64,000 nucleotides of DNA from an uncultured Clostridia bacterium (lineage in GTDB: Bacteria > Bacillota > Clostridia > UBA1381): positions 32,713 to 96,712 of the forward strand of contig CANQQZ010000009.1 in the NCBI GenBank assembly GCA_947626135.1, in the 5' to 3' direction. The notes under the pieces are model-generated. The model did no database searches. It was not told where the DNA came from and saw only the letters and a program-made list of their open reading frames with translations. Positions 9,080 through 17,419 of the stretch are shown one piece after another. Both the position numbers and the translations under genes were made by a program. The number at the start of each line of letters is the position of its first letter. Positions within the stretch are counted from its first letter, which is position 1.

Positions 9080-10993
9080 TTAGTTCATTGACGGTTTTTC
9101 CGCCTGCGCTTTTGCGTCGGCAGCGGCAGCGGCGTCCTCTACAGTTTCGGCTGCTCCCTCGAGAACCTCCTCGGCGGGAGCTTCCGTCTCAGCCGCCGCT
9201 TCGGGTCCCAAGTCAGCCTCGCGCTGGAACTCGGCAGCCTCTTCGGGTGTAAGCCACTGCATTACGCCCTCCTCAAACTGAACCTTGTGGTTATCCTTCC
9301 TGATGGACTCAGCCGTCACCTTATCGGTATCAGCCTCATAGAACTCGTTCATCTCGTCGATAACCTTCTGTCCGCCCTGGTCAAGCCAGCGGTCACGCTC
9401 CGCGTACCATGCGTCAAGATCTATCGCGCCGGAGATATACTTCGTCGTAGCTGACGACATGATAGCGTCAAGCTGCGTCGAGTGTCTCGAATACGTCGGC
9501 GAGATGTATGCTTCGGCGTAGTTCGGAAGCTTATAAAGCTTATTCGTCTGGTATACGTCGTTAACGGTCTTTGCAACCTGTGTCGAGTAATACGTCGTGA
9601 TTTCAGATGTAACATAACCCATGCCGAACTGGTTAAGGTCATTATACTCGTTTACTCTCGCCTGGTCGGTGGACTTAATAGCCGACTTTGTGCCGTCGGG
9701 GTTCTCGATGATAGCGTAATGCGCCGTCGGCGGATCTACCTTGATATCGGTCGAACCGTCAGCGTTCTTTACCTCCTCGTAAGCCGTACCTACGATACCG
9801 TAGTTAAGAAGGTCGGATACATACGTGTCGTTTAAGATATCCATAACCTTTAACATGAAGTCGCGGTGAGCCTCTGTCGGAAGCGAAGCAACCGGCAGTA
9901 CGAAGTAGCCCGAATAACCTGTCGTCGGCAGCGTTACCGGCTCCTGGTCAGCGCTCTTTCTCGCAAATCCGAATACGTCTACAACAGCGTTCGGATTAAG
10001 GTCCTTAATGTTGTTCGCTACACGGCGCGCACGGTCGGCAACGTCGATGATCGCGCCCGCCTGGCTCTGAAGGAACGGATTATCCCAGTTGGTGGATGAG
10101 AACGTGTCCATATCGCGGTTGATAACACCGTCAGCCTTCCACTTTCTCATTCTGGTAATCATTTCCTCATACTCGGGGAACATGTAATCCGGAAGGATCT
10201 TGCCTTCCTCCTCGCTGTAGCCCCACGCGTTGGGAGCGCCGTTCCATACAACGAGGTTATTAAGCGGACCGGCTATATAGTCCGCGCCGGCTACAACCAT
10301 ACCGTATGTATTGTTCTGACCGTCGCCGTCGGGGTCATCGTCCTTGAATGCGTAGAGCATTTCCTCGAATTCGTCGAGAGTAATATCGTTAATGTGATCC
10401 GAGCCGAATGACAGAGCGCCCTTTGCATGAAGGTTGTCTATCCAGTCGTCGCGCACCGTAACGCCGGCACGTCCGATTTCTCTCGCTCTGTACAGACCGT
10501 AAATACGTCCGTCAACGGAGATGTTATGGTTGATCATGTCGTCCGTCTCGGCAAGATTGGGATACTTATAAACCGTCTCGCCGTTTTCATCGGTCGTGGT
10601 CGCCTTTAACTCGTCTGTCAAATCCCAGAAGTTACCCGCACGGGAATTCTGAATAATCGTCGATGTTCTCTCGGTAATGAGCATTACGTGAGGCCAGTTG
10701 CCCGCGCCCATCGCGGCTGTAACCTTTTCGCCGTAATTTGAGTTTGCAGCCCACTTGAGCTCGAACTCAAGATTGGGAACGCCCATCTTCTCCGCTACGT
10801 ATCTCTCGATTTCCTCAACAACCGGACCCTCCTCGTCGGCAGATACCGTCTGGAAGGTGGGGAGCATTACCGTAATAACGGGATTTTCCATATCGAGTAT
10901 AACGGTATCGGAGCACGCCGTAAGACCCATCGCCATGATACCCATCGCGCCCGCCATTGCAACGGACACTATTCTTTTCCAAATATGTTTCAT
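9080..10993 (-). CDS. Extracellular solute-binding lipoprotein, LplA/YtcQ type
   Basis: This 637-aa protein has a lipoprotein signal peptide with the lipobox LTAC, making Cys27 the expected lipidated residue. The mature part is a large family-1-type binding protein of the LplA/YtcQ group, with a DxDGDGQNNTYG calcium-like loop near residue 220. The last 50 residues are a low-complexity Ala/Glu-rich tail. It would capture an oligosaccharide at the cell surface for the two permeases encoded just upstream (26 nt and 18 nt spacers). No ATPase is encoded here; such systems usually share an MsmX-type ATPase. Neighbouring GH88/105 and DUF2264 genes suggest a uronic-acid-containing glycan, which is inference. 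Confidence 0.85.
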   Translation of the reverse strand: MKHIWKRIVSVAMAGAMGIMAMGLTACSDTVILDMENPVITVMLPTFQTVSADEEGPVVEEIERYVAEKMGVPNLEFELKWAANSNYGEKVTAAMGAGNWPHVMLITERTSTIIQNSRAGNFWDLTDELKATTTDENGETVYKYPNLAETDDMINHNISVDGRIYGLYRAREIGRAGVTVRDDWIDNLHAKGALSFGSDHINDITLDEFEEMLYAFKDDDPDGDGQNNTYGMVVAGADYIAGPLNNLVVWNGAPNAWGYSEEEGKILPDYMFPEYEEMITRMRKWKADGVINRDMDTFSSTNWDNPFLQSQAGAIIDVADRARRVANNIKDLNPNAVVDVFGFARKSADQEPVTLPTTGYSGYFVLPVASLPTEAHRDFMLKVMDILNDTYVSDLLNYGIVGTAYEEVKNADGSTDIKVDPPTAHYAIIENPDGTKSAIKSTDQARVNEYNDLNQFGMGYVTSEITTYYSTQVAKTVNDVYQTNKLYKLPNYAEAYISPTYSRHSTQLDAIMSSATTKYISGAIDLDAWYAERDRWLDQGGQKVIDEMNEFYEADTDKVTAESIRKDNHKVQFEEGVMQWLTPEEAAEFQREADLGPEAAAETEAPAEEVLEGAAETVEDAAAAADAKAQAEKPSMN

Positions 10994-11019
10994 TCTTTCA
11001 TTCCTCCTTCTCTTACGGA

Positions 11020-11931
11020 TTAACCCTTGATAGCGCCTGTCATAACACCAGCCGCAAAGTGCTTCTGGAGGAACGGATATACGATAAGGATAGGCACTGT
11101 ACCGATAACGATAACCGCCATTTTCAACGTATCCGAGGGCGGAAGGTCGTCAAGATTGTCGATGTCCGCCGCAGACTGGTTTACTATATTTCTGAGCACT
11201 AACTGGAAGGGATACTTCGCGCTGTCGTCAAGATACAGCAGGGCGCCGAAGTAGTTGTTCCAGTGACCAACCGCATAGAACAGACCGAAGGTTGCAAGCA
11301 TCGGCAGTGACAGCGGCAGTGCGATTTTCACGAATATCCCGATATCCGTGCAGCCGTCAATTGACGCCGCCTCCTCAAGTCCCGCGGGAAGATCCATGAA
11401 GAAGTTTCTTATGATAATCATGTTGTACGCCGAAATCGCGCCCGGTAAGATAAGGGCGGCGTATGTATCGTACATGCCCAGGCTCTTTACAACGATGAAG
11501 GTCGGGATCATACCGCCGGAGAAAACCATCGTGAAGAGTACGATGTTCATGAGCGCCTTTTTACCTATAAGGTCTGAACGCGAAAGGCCGTAAGCCATAG
11601 TCGTCGAACAGAAGAGGTTGATGATTGTACCTACTACCGTTACGCAGATTGAAATACCGAGTGATCTCAGTACCTGCATACCCATGCCGCTCATATCGAA
11701 TACTTCCTTATAAGCCGCAAGGGTAAAGCCGTTGGGGTGACCCGCCATAGGCTGGAATATCTTCCAGAACAGGTCCATAGAGGTTATCTGAATGAGCGAC
11801 TCTCTCGCAAACGACGCTACGATTACATAGATGAACGGAATAACCATTATCAGCGCAAGGAACGTCAGTATGATGTAGATTACGACGTCCCATATAAGGT
11901 CGCCGACAGTTCTTCTTTTTATACTAAGCAT
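11020..11931 (-). CDS. Carbohydrate ABC transporter permease, LplC/YtcP type
   Basis: This 303-aa inner-membrane protein has six predicted membrane segments. The cytoplasmic EAA loop reads EEAASIDGCTDIGIFVKIAL, the ATPase-docking site of MalG-class permeases. The N-terminus RRTVGDLIWDVVIYIILTFL and the C-terminal LQKHFAAGVMTGAIKG are typical of the LplC/YtcP group. It lies between the LplB-type permease gene and the binding-protein gene on the same strand, so the three form one importer. Confidence 0.9.
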   Translation of the reverse strand: MLSIKRRTVGDLIWDVVIYIILTFLALIMVIPFIYVIVASFARESLIQITSMDLFWKIFQPMAGHPNGFTLAAYKEVFDMSGMGMQVLRSLGISICVTVVGTIINLFCSTTMAYGLSRSDLIGKKALMNIVLFTMVFSGGMIPTFIVVKSLGMYDTYAALILPGAISAYNMIIIRNFFMDLPAGLEEAASIDGCTDIGIFVKIALPLSLPMLATFGLFYAVGHWNNYFGALLYLDDSAKYPFQLVLRNIVNQSAADIDNLDDLPPSDTLKMAVIVIGTVPILIVYPFLQKHFAAGVMTGAIKG

Positions 11932-11949
11932 ATCATTCTTCCCCCTCTC

Positions 11950-12927
11950 TTAGAATAAGCCGGTCTGTCCGGCCTTCTTGGCGGCGCGGTTAGCAGTCTG
12001 GATACAGATAATACTGATTATGGACTTGAACAAACCAACCGCCGTCGAATAACCGTAGTTACCCTCGACACGACCGTATTGGTAAACGTATGTGTCGAAC
12101 GTCTCGGAATATTCGCGGTTTATAGCGTTCTGCATAAGGATTATCTGCTCGAAGCCTGTGTCAAGCACGCTGCCCATACGAAGGATGAACATCGTCACGA
12201 TTGTTCCCATGATAGCGGGGAAGGTTATGTAGATAAGCTGCTGGAAGCGGCTCGCGCCGTCAACTATGGCAGCCTCATACTGCTCTACGTCTACGCCGGC
12301 AATTGCGGCAAGGAAGATAATGGTTCCCCAACCTGTTTCCTTCCATATAGACTGCAAAAGCAGTATCCAGTAAATCGCAGGACCGTTTGCAAGAATGTTT
12401 ACATCAGGATTGCCTGTAAGCTTTCTCGCAAGCTCCGTAATAATACCGCCGGTCGCGCTCTCCATAGCCGGTGTCTTTAACAGCATGAAGGTTATAGATG
12501 TAACGACAACCATAGATACAAAGTGCGGTACGTAAACGAGCGTCTGGAGCGCTTTCTTGTACCATTGAACTCTGATTTCGTTAAGCAAAAGCGCCAATAT
12601 AATAGGCAGCGGGAAGAAGAATATCAGGTTCATCAATGAAATGATAAGCGTATTCCTCAATAACTGCCAGAAGCTGACGTCGCTGAAGAAATCAATAAAG
12701 TTGTCAAAACCTATCCACGGTGCTTTCAGGAACGAAACACCAGCGAAGTAGTCCTTAAACGCGATAAGAACACCCCACATAGGAATGATTTTGAAGATAA
12801 TGAAGTACAACGTGCCCGGAAGCAGCAAAAGGTACATCCATTTGTCTCTTTTAAGCTTCGTCCACGTTTTTGCCTTTGCGGCAGCCTTGTCCTGTGCGGA
12901 AAGCGCCGCCTTTTGTGTCTTGGCCAT
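11950..12927 (-). CDS. Carbohydrate ABC transporter permease, LplB/YteP type
   Basis: This 325-aa MalF-class permease has six predicted membrane segments, an N-terminal cytoplasmic stretch rich in Lys and Ala, and the EAA loop EAAIVDGASRFQQLIYI. The family pattern YVPHFVSMVVV and the end TANRAAKKAGQTGLF fit LplB/YteP. It is the first gene of the operon. The promoter at 13,008-13,036 and two TTGTACAA boxes between promoter and gene suggest repressor control. Confidence 0.9.
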   Translation of the reverse strand: MAKTQKAALSAQDKAAAKAKTWTKLKRDKWMYLLLLPGTLYFIIFKIIPMWGVLIAFKDYFAGVSFLKAPWIGFDNFIDFFSDVSFWQLLRNTLIISLMNLIFFFPLPIILALLLNEIRVQWYKKALQTLVYVPHFVSMVVVTSITFMLLKTPAMESATGGIITELARKLTGNPDVNILANGPAIYWILLLQSIWKETGWGTIIFLAAIAGVDVEQYEAAIVDGASRFQQLIYITFPAIMGTIVTMFILRMGSVLDTGFEQIILMQNAINREYSETFDTYVYQYGRVEGNYGYSTAVGLFKSIISIICIQTANRAAKKAGQTGLF

Positions 12928-12962
12928 AAAATCCCTCCCTGAATTTTTTATTTATAACCACT

Positions 12963-12994
12963 TTGTACAAATCTACTGTAAGCAATTTGTACAA
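12963..12994 (-). promoter_or_regulatory. Pair of TTGTACAA palindromes, candidate operator
   Basis: Two identical 8-bp palindromes TTGTACAA lie at 12,963-12,970 and 12,987-12,994, with centres 24 bp apart. Both are immediately downstream of the -10 box of the transporter promoter, the position of a roadblock or repressor site. The core resembles GntR-family operators such as AraR sites in Bacillus, but the match is too short to name the regulator. Confidence 0.5.
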
Positions 12995-13007
12995 GTAACA
13001 TAAGGTT

Positions 13008-13036
13008 ATTATAAAATAAATTAGATGTTTTTGCAA
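13008..13036 (-). promoter_or_regulatory. Promoter of the Lpl-type importer operon
   Basis: On the minus strand TTGCAA (13,031-13,036) and TATAAT (13,008-13,013) are separated by 17 bp. TTTGCAATAT-like repeats surround and precede it up to 13,092, including ATATTTGCAAATAT near 13,061. These may be regulatory or simply AT-rich repeats. Confidence 0.7.
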
Positions 13037-13094
13037 TATATTTGCTATAAAAATACAATATTTGCAAATATAAATCTATTTTTGCAATATAAGT

Positions 13095-13128
13095 AAAAAA
13101 CAGGGCTTTTTTTATGACCCTGTTTTTT
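13095..13128 (-). terminator. Terminator after the GH88/105 gene
   Basis: AAAAAACAGGG and CCCTGTTTTTT form a stem around a 12-nt loop. T-runs on both strands allow bidirectional function. It lies about 50 nt past the stop codon of the hydrolase gene and upstream of the importer promoter. Confidence 0.75.
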
Positions 13129-13175
13129 GCCTTTATTTCCTGATTCCTTTATATTCCTCCGTCAATATGCACAAA

Positions 13176-15332
13176 TCATTTTTGACGTCCGCTCAGGTAA
13201 TCCGAAATTCTTATTACCTCGATACCCGCGAGCATTACAATTCCCGTTCCGTGCGTATCGTTTAAATTCCATCCGAGCTCATTCTTGTAATAATCCGGGA
13301 TAAACGAAAACTCCGAGCCGCGGCACACGCCGTAAACATTGCCGTCGCCGTCAACGGACGTCTTTGAAACAGCCTCCCAGCCCTTGAATATGGATTTTAC
13401 GAATTTCTCGGGCTCCCTCAGCCAGCCGAAGCGCACGCCGCGCGAAAACGCGTAGATGAACATGGAGGTGCATGACGTCTCCGGATACGAGGTCCAGTCG
13501 TTAAGAACCTGATGCCACATACCGTCCTCGTCCTGAAGCTTTAAATAGCCGTTGCACAAATCGTTCAGGAACTCTATCAAATCAGCTTTTTTCGGATGGT
13601 CGTCCGGCAGCTTTTCCAAAAGCTCCGTCATTGAAAATACCACCCAGCCGTTGCCGCGTCCCCACGGAACTCCCGTTTTGGAATTATAGCGGAAGTCATA
13701 CACATGCGAGAAGATATGCTCCTCCGGCATGTACAGCATTTCCTTGAATCCGAAGAATTGATTCGCTGCGTCATCGGCGTATTTTATATCGCCCGTAAAC
13801 TCGTAATAACGCGTGAGGAACGGAACGCTCATATACAAATCGTCCGCCCACATCGTACCGTTGTGGAACGAGTGAAGCATATCCTTGCGCCAAAACGCGC
13901 CGGACGGGAGCCTGTCCTGTTTATTATATATGTAATCGCCCACGTAATCAGCCACATATTTTACGTTGTCAATGCCGAGATACTTGTGAACCTCCAGCAT
14001 CATTGACGCAAAGGAGCCGCAGTCGTCAAGCGAATCTATGGACGTGAGCAGATTGTGTATCGCAGTCGCGCCGCCATACTGCTCCTTGTCCCAGAGAGCA
14101 TACTCGAGCGTATCGCAGCAAAGCTGAACGTGATCCTTCAAATATTTTTTCAAATCCTCGTTTTCGGTGATAAGCGCCGTATGAAGCAAGCCGTACATCG
14201 TAACGCCGAGCGGATAGTTCCAGCGTCCGAACAGTGTGTTTTCGTTATACGGTCTTACCGAGGTTTTCGGCGCGTCAATCCGCCAATAAACCGCCGGCTC
14301 GCCCACTATATGATGCATATCCGAGGCTCTGTCCCACGGGAACCCGAAATCCGCGGCAAAGGGACCTATGTAAATCCACGCATCATCGGTGCCCTTTACG
14401 CGCGCGGGATTTGTGAACCCGATCCTGTCGCAGCACAGACTGTATCCCCAGTCATCGCCGCTCTCAGCCTTAACGTGAATATCATGGCTTCCGAACGGAA
14501 TGTCAAGCGTAAATTCCGACCTCCCGGGCTCAGCCTCATAAACCGCCCGGCGGTCAAGATAAACCACCGCCTTTGAAGCCGTGTCAATCGTAAATTTGTA
14601 GGACGTGTCCTTAATATCGTCAAAAAAGCCCTTTGTCCAGCCCATCGCGTATTTACCCGCCTCGGTGCCGAACATGCGCGCCATCTGACCCTTCGCCTTG
14701 TCCTCGGCGCTCCATTCCGCCTCCGGATATAGCTTTTTGTCAAAATCCTTCTCGCTCATGCCTATATGGAAATCGGGCTCGTATTTGTCATCCACCAGCT
14801 CAGTGAACACAAAGCCCTCCTGACCGTCGCGTTCCTTTGTCGGCATAAGCGTATACAAATCCCATTTTCCCAGCCACGGTCCGAACTGTCCGCCGAATCC
14901 CGCTTTTGTTTTCTTAAACTGAATACGAATATCGTTCCAGCCGGGATTGAACGGCAAATGAACGCGCGTGGCATTTTCGGAATATCTCTCTTTGAAGATA
15001 TCGGACTGATACACAATCTCGCCGTTGACATACATGATCATAGGTCCGAAGCAATTTACGTCAAAATCCGTGCCGCCCGCGCCGGCGGAATAGATTTTCG
15101 TGAATGCCCACACGCAGTCCTTCTGCTGCGCGTCGGGATATACCTTGTTAAAGTCTATCAGATACCGGTAATCGCTCACTCGGGTTATTCCGTCATTGCA
15201 GTAAGCTCTGTAGTAAAGACCATGCTCAAGGTTCTGTCCGAGATAGCGGTGCGCAAGAGAGTTTATTATTGCTTTCGGGTCCGTTCCCTCATATGCGTAT
15301 ATGCTTCTCGAATCGTCAAAATAGTATCCCAT
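13176..15332 (-). CDS. Glycoside hydrolase family 88/105, unsaturated uronyl hydrolase
   Basis: This 718-aa protein has no signal peptide and is probably cytoplasmic. Residues 1-310 look like beta-sandwich modules; residues 340-715 form the (alpha/alpha)6 barrel of the GH88/GH105 superfamily. Barrel markers are DDLYMSVPFLTRYYE, WGRGNGWVVFSM, QDEDGMWHQVLNDW and ETSCTSMF. Such enzymes remove the 4,5-unsaturated uronic acid left by polysaccharide lyases, from rhamnogalacturonan (YteR/YesR) or other uronides. The N-terminal extension makes it longer than YteR (about 370 aa). The gene is divergent from DUF2264 and upstream of the importer operon. Substrate is not determinable here. Confidence 0.85.
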   Translation of the reverse strand: MGYYFDDSRSIYAYEGTDPKAIINSLAHRYLGQNLEHGLYYRAYCNDGITRVSDYRYLIDFNKVYPDAQQKDCVWAFTKIYSAGAGGTDFDVNCFGPMIMYVNGEIVYQSDIFKERYSENATRVHLPFNPGWNDIRIQFKKTKAGFGGQFGPWLGKWDLYTLMPTKERDGQEGFVFTELVDDKYEPDFHIGMSEKDFDKKLYPEAEWSAEDKAKGQMARMFGTEAGKYAMGWTKGFFDDIKDTSYKFTIDTASKAVVYLDRRAVYEAEPGRSEFTLDIPFGSHDIHVKAESGDDWGYSLCCDRIGFTNPARVKGTDDAWIYIGPFAADFGFPWDRASDMHHIVGEPAVYWRIDAPKTSVRPYNENTLFGRWNYPLGVTMYGLLHTALITENEDLKKYLKDHVQLCCDTLEYALWDKEQYGGATAIHNLLTSIDSLDDCGSFASMMLEVHKYLGIDNVKYVADYVGDYIYNKQDRLPSGAFWRKDMLHSFHNGTMWADDLYMSVPFLTRYYEFTGDIKYADDAANQFFGFKEMLYMPEEHIFSHVYDFRYNSKTGVPWGRGNGWVVFSMTELLEKLPDDHPKKADLIEFLNDLCNGYLKLQDEDGMWHQVLNDWTSYPETSCTSMFIYAFSRGVRFGWLREPEKFVKSIFKGWEAVSKTSVDGDGNVYGVCRGSEFSFIPDYYKNELGWNLNDTHGTGIVMLAGIEVIRISDYLSGRQK

Positions 15333-15376
15333 AATTCTTTCTCCTTCTTTCTTCGCATATTTTTTATATTATTGTA

Positions 15377-15405
15377 ATTATATCGTATATGCACAAAAAA
15401 GTCAA
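15377..15405 (-). promoter_or_regulatory. Promoter of the GH88/105 gene
   Basis: On the minus strand TTGACT (15,400-15,405) and TATAAT (15,377-15,382) are separated by 17 bp, ending about 45 nt upstream of the start codon. Confidence 0.75.
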
Positions 15406-15466
15406 TTAAGAATTGCTGTTTTTACAACATTTTTACAACCGTGCCGTTATTTTGCGCAAAAACCGC

Positions 15467-15495
15467 TTGATATAACGCCGCGCGTGGTATATAAT
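15467..15495 (+). promoter_or_regulatory. Promoter of the DUF2264 gene
   Basis: TTGATA (15,467-15,472) and TATAAT (15,490-15,495) are separated by 17 bp. A strong Shine-Dalgarno (GGAGG near 15,539) precedes the ATG at 15,552. Together with 15,377-15,405 it makes a divergent promoter pair within 220 bp. Confidence 0.75.
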
Positions 15496-15551
15496 AGAAA
15501 AAAAGCGGACGGAGAAGAGAGAGCGCCGCGGAGCAAACGGAGGAAAACGAT

Positions 15552-17240
15552 ATGAAGCTTGAAACCAAACAGGATTTTACCGATATGCTTTTTACGCTTA
15601 CGGAGCCTATTAAAAAATTTGTTTTGCCGGATAAGGCGGGCTATATTTTCGGATCGCACTCCACCTGGTATGACGACCGCGCAGCCGTATGCGAGGCGTT
15701 TTCGCGCCCTCTGTGGGGGCTTGCGCCGTATTTTGCGGGCGGCAGGCGCGATGCGGATTTTGAGGACATATATCTTACGGGTCTGAAAAACGGCTCCGAC
15801 CCCGAAAGCGGCGGCTATTTCGGGGATTGCCGCGACCGCGACCAGCGGTTTGTGGAAATGGCGGCTATAGCGTATGCCATGCTCCTATGCCCGGACATAT
15901 TATGGGAGCCGCTGCCGGTCCAGGCAAAAAACAACCTTTGCGCATGGCTCAATCAGATAAATTCACACGATGTATGCGACAGCAATTGGATATTCTTCCG
16001 CGTGCTTGTAAACACGGCGTTTAAAAAACGCGGCAGACCTGAATTTAATCGGGAACGGCTTGAGAAGGATCTTGCGCGCATAGACGAGTTCTATATAGCC
16101 GACGGCTGGTATATGGACGGCGTGAACGGGCAGAAGGATTATTATATAGCGTTTGCCATTCATTTTTACAGTCTTATCTACGCGGCGTTTATGAGCGGGG
16201 ACGACCCCGAAAGATGCGAAATATACAAAGCCCGCGCCGAACAGTTTGCGAAAACCTTTATCTACTGGTTTGCCGACGGCGGCGAGGCTCTCCCTTACGG
16301 GCGCTCTCTTACCTACAGATTCGCGCAGGCGGCATTCTGGAGCGCGTGCGTAATCGCGGATATACGCCCGTTTTCCATTGGTGTTATGAAGGGATTGATC
16401 ACGCGCAATCTCAATCAATGGTTAAAAAGCGATATGCTTGACAACGCCGGCATCCTGACAGTCGGCTATAAATATCCGAATCTCATCATGTCCGAGCATT
16501 ACAACGCTCACGGTTCGCCGTACTGGGGATTAAAGGTATTCGCCGTACTGGCGCTGCCGGACAGCCACGAATTTTTCACCGCGCAGCCGGAGCCTCTGCC
16601 TGAGCTCGATAAAATCAAGCGCATAGACGCGGCGGACATGCTGTGCGCGCGGCGGGGCGCGGACGTCACCGCGTATCCCTCCGGCACACACCGTGAATTT
16701 GGGTGCGGACAGATTATACCGAAATATCTGAAATTCGCCTACTCGACAAAATTCGGTTTTAACGTCAGCTATTCAAACGTATCGCTGCCGGAGCTCGCGC
16801 CGGATAATATGCTTGTGTTTGAGATAAACGGGGTCCTGTTCACACGGAACAATTCCGAGGGCTTCGAGCTTTTTGAAAACGGTTTGAAAACACGCTGGTC
16901 GGCGTTTGAGGACATAAAGGCGGAAACGGAAATCATTATAACCGAAACCGGGCACATACGCCGTCATAAAATCACCTCTCCTTACGCGGGGTTTGCATAC
17001 GATTGCGGATTCGCCGTTGCCTCGCGCGACGCAGACTGCGCCGGCAGCGGCGCGGACGGCTCTACAGCATGGGCGAAAAACAGCTTTTCAGCCTGTTCCG
17101 TCTCGGGGAACGGTACGGCAATGGTATTTGACGCTTCGCCCAACACGAATATATTTTACGGCAAAACCGTGATCCCGGCTGTAAAATATATTCTCAGAAA
17201 GGGCGAGACAATAATAGAAACGGTAATAACGGAGGAATAA
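15552..17240 (+). CDS. DUF2264 domain protein, probable glycan-acting enzyme
   Basis: This 562-aa protein matches the DUF2264 family across its length. The N-terminal two thirds is an alpha-toroid with SHSTWYDDRAAVCEAFSRPL, SNWIFFRVLVN, DGWYMDGVNGQKDYY and GEALPYGRSLTYRFAQ; the C-terminal third is beta-rich. The family occurs in pectin and uronide utilization loci, and I recall that some members are assigned to CAZy GH154, which I cannot verify here. No signal peptide is seen, so the likely substrate is an imported oligosaccharide. The divergent GH88/105 gene supports a shared pathway. The DUF4250 gene follows after 2 nt. Confidence 0.8.
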   Translation: MKLETKQDFTDMLFTLTEPIKKFVLPDKAGYIFGSHSTWYDDRAAVCEAFSRPLWGLAPYFAGGRRDADFEDIYLTGLKNGSDPESGGYFGDCRDRDQRFVEMAAIAYAMLLCPDILWEPLPVQAKNNLCAWLNQINSHDVCDSNWIFFRVLVNTAFKKRGRPEFNRERLEKDLARIDEFYIADGWYMDGVNGQKDYYIAFAIHFYSLIYAAFMSGDDPERCEIYKARAEQFAKTFIYWFADGGEALPYGRSLTYRFAQAAFWSACVIADIRPFSIGVMKGLITRNLNQWLKSDMLDNAGILTVGYKYPNLIMSEHYNAHGSPYWGLKVFAVLALPDSHEFFTAQPEPLPELDKIKRIDAADMLCARRGADVTAYPSGTHREFGCGQIIPKYLKFAYSTKFGFNVSYSNVSLPELAPDNMLVFEINGVLFTRNNSEGFELFENGLKTRWSAFEDIKAETEIIITETGHIRRHKITSPYAGFAYDCGFAVASRDADCAGSGADGSTAWAKNSFSACSVSGNGTAMVFDASPNTNIFYGKTVIPAVKYILRKGETIIETVITEE

Positions 17241-17242
17241 CG

Positions 17243-17419
17243 ATGAATATGCCAAACGACAGCGCAATACTTCTGAGCGTGGTCAACATGAAGCTCAGAG
17301 ATTTTTACGGCAGCCTCGACGCCCTGTGCTCCGACCTGGAATGGGACCGCGCCGAGCTTGAGGACAGGCTCGGGAAAATATCATATACCTACGACGCGGC
17401 TCGCAATCAATTCGTATGA
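17243..17419 (+). CDS. DUF4250 family small protein
   Basis: This 58-aa protein reads MNMPNDSAILLSVVNMKLRD at the start and ends EERN-like DAARNQFV, a close match to DUF4250 proteins of Clostridia (pattern PNDPxxLLSxVNxKLRDxYxSLDxLCxDL). A GGAGG Shine-Dalgarno lies 8 nt upstream of the ATG. Its stop codon overlaps the next start codon (ATGA at 17,416-17,419), so translation is coupled to the TetM-Rae1-like gene. No function is established for the family that I know of. Confidence 0.85.
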   Translation: MNMPNDSAILLSVVNMKLRDFYGSLDALCSDLEWDRAELEDRLGKISYTYDAARNQFV

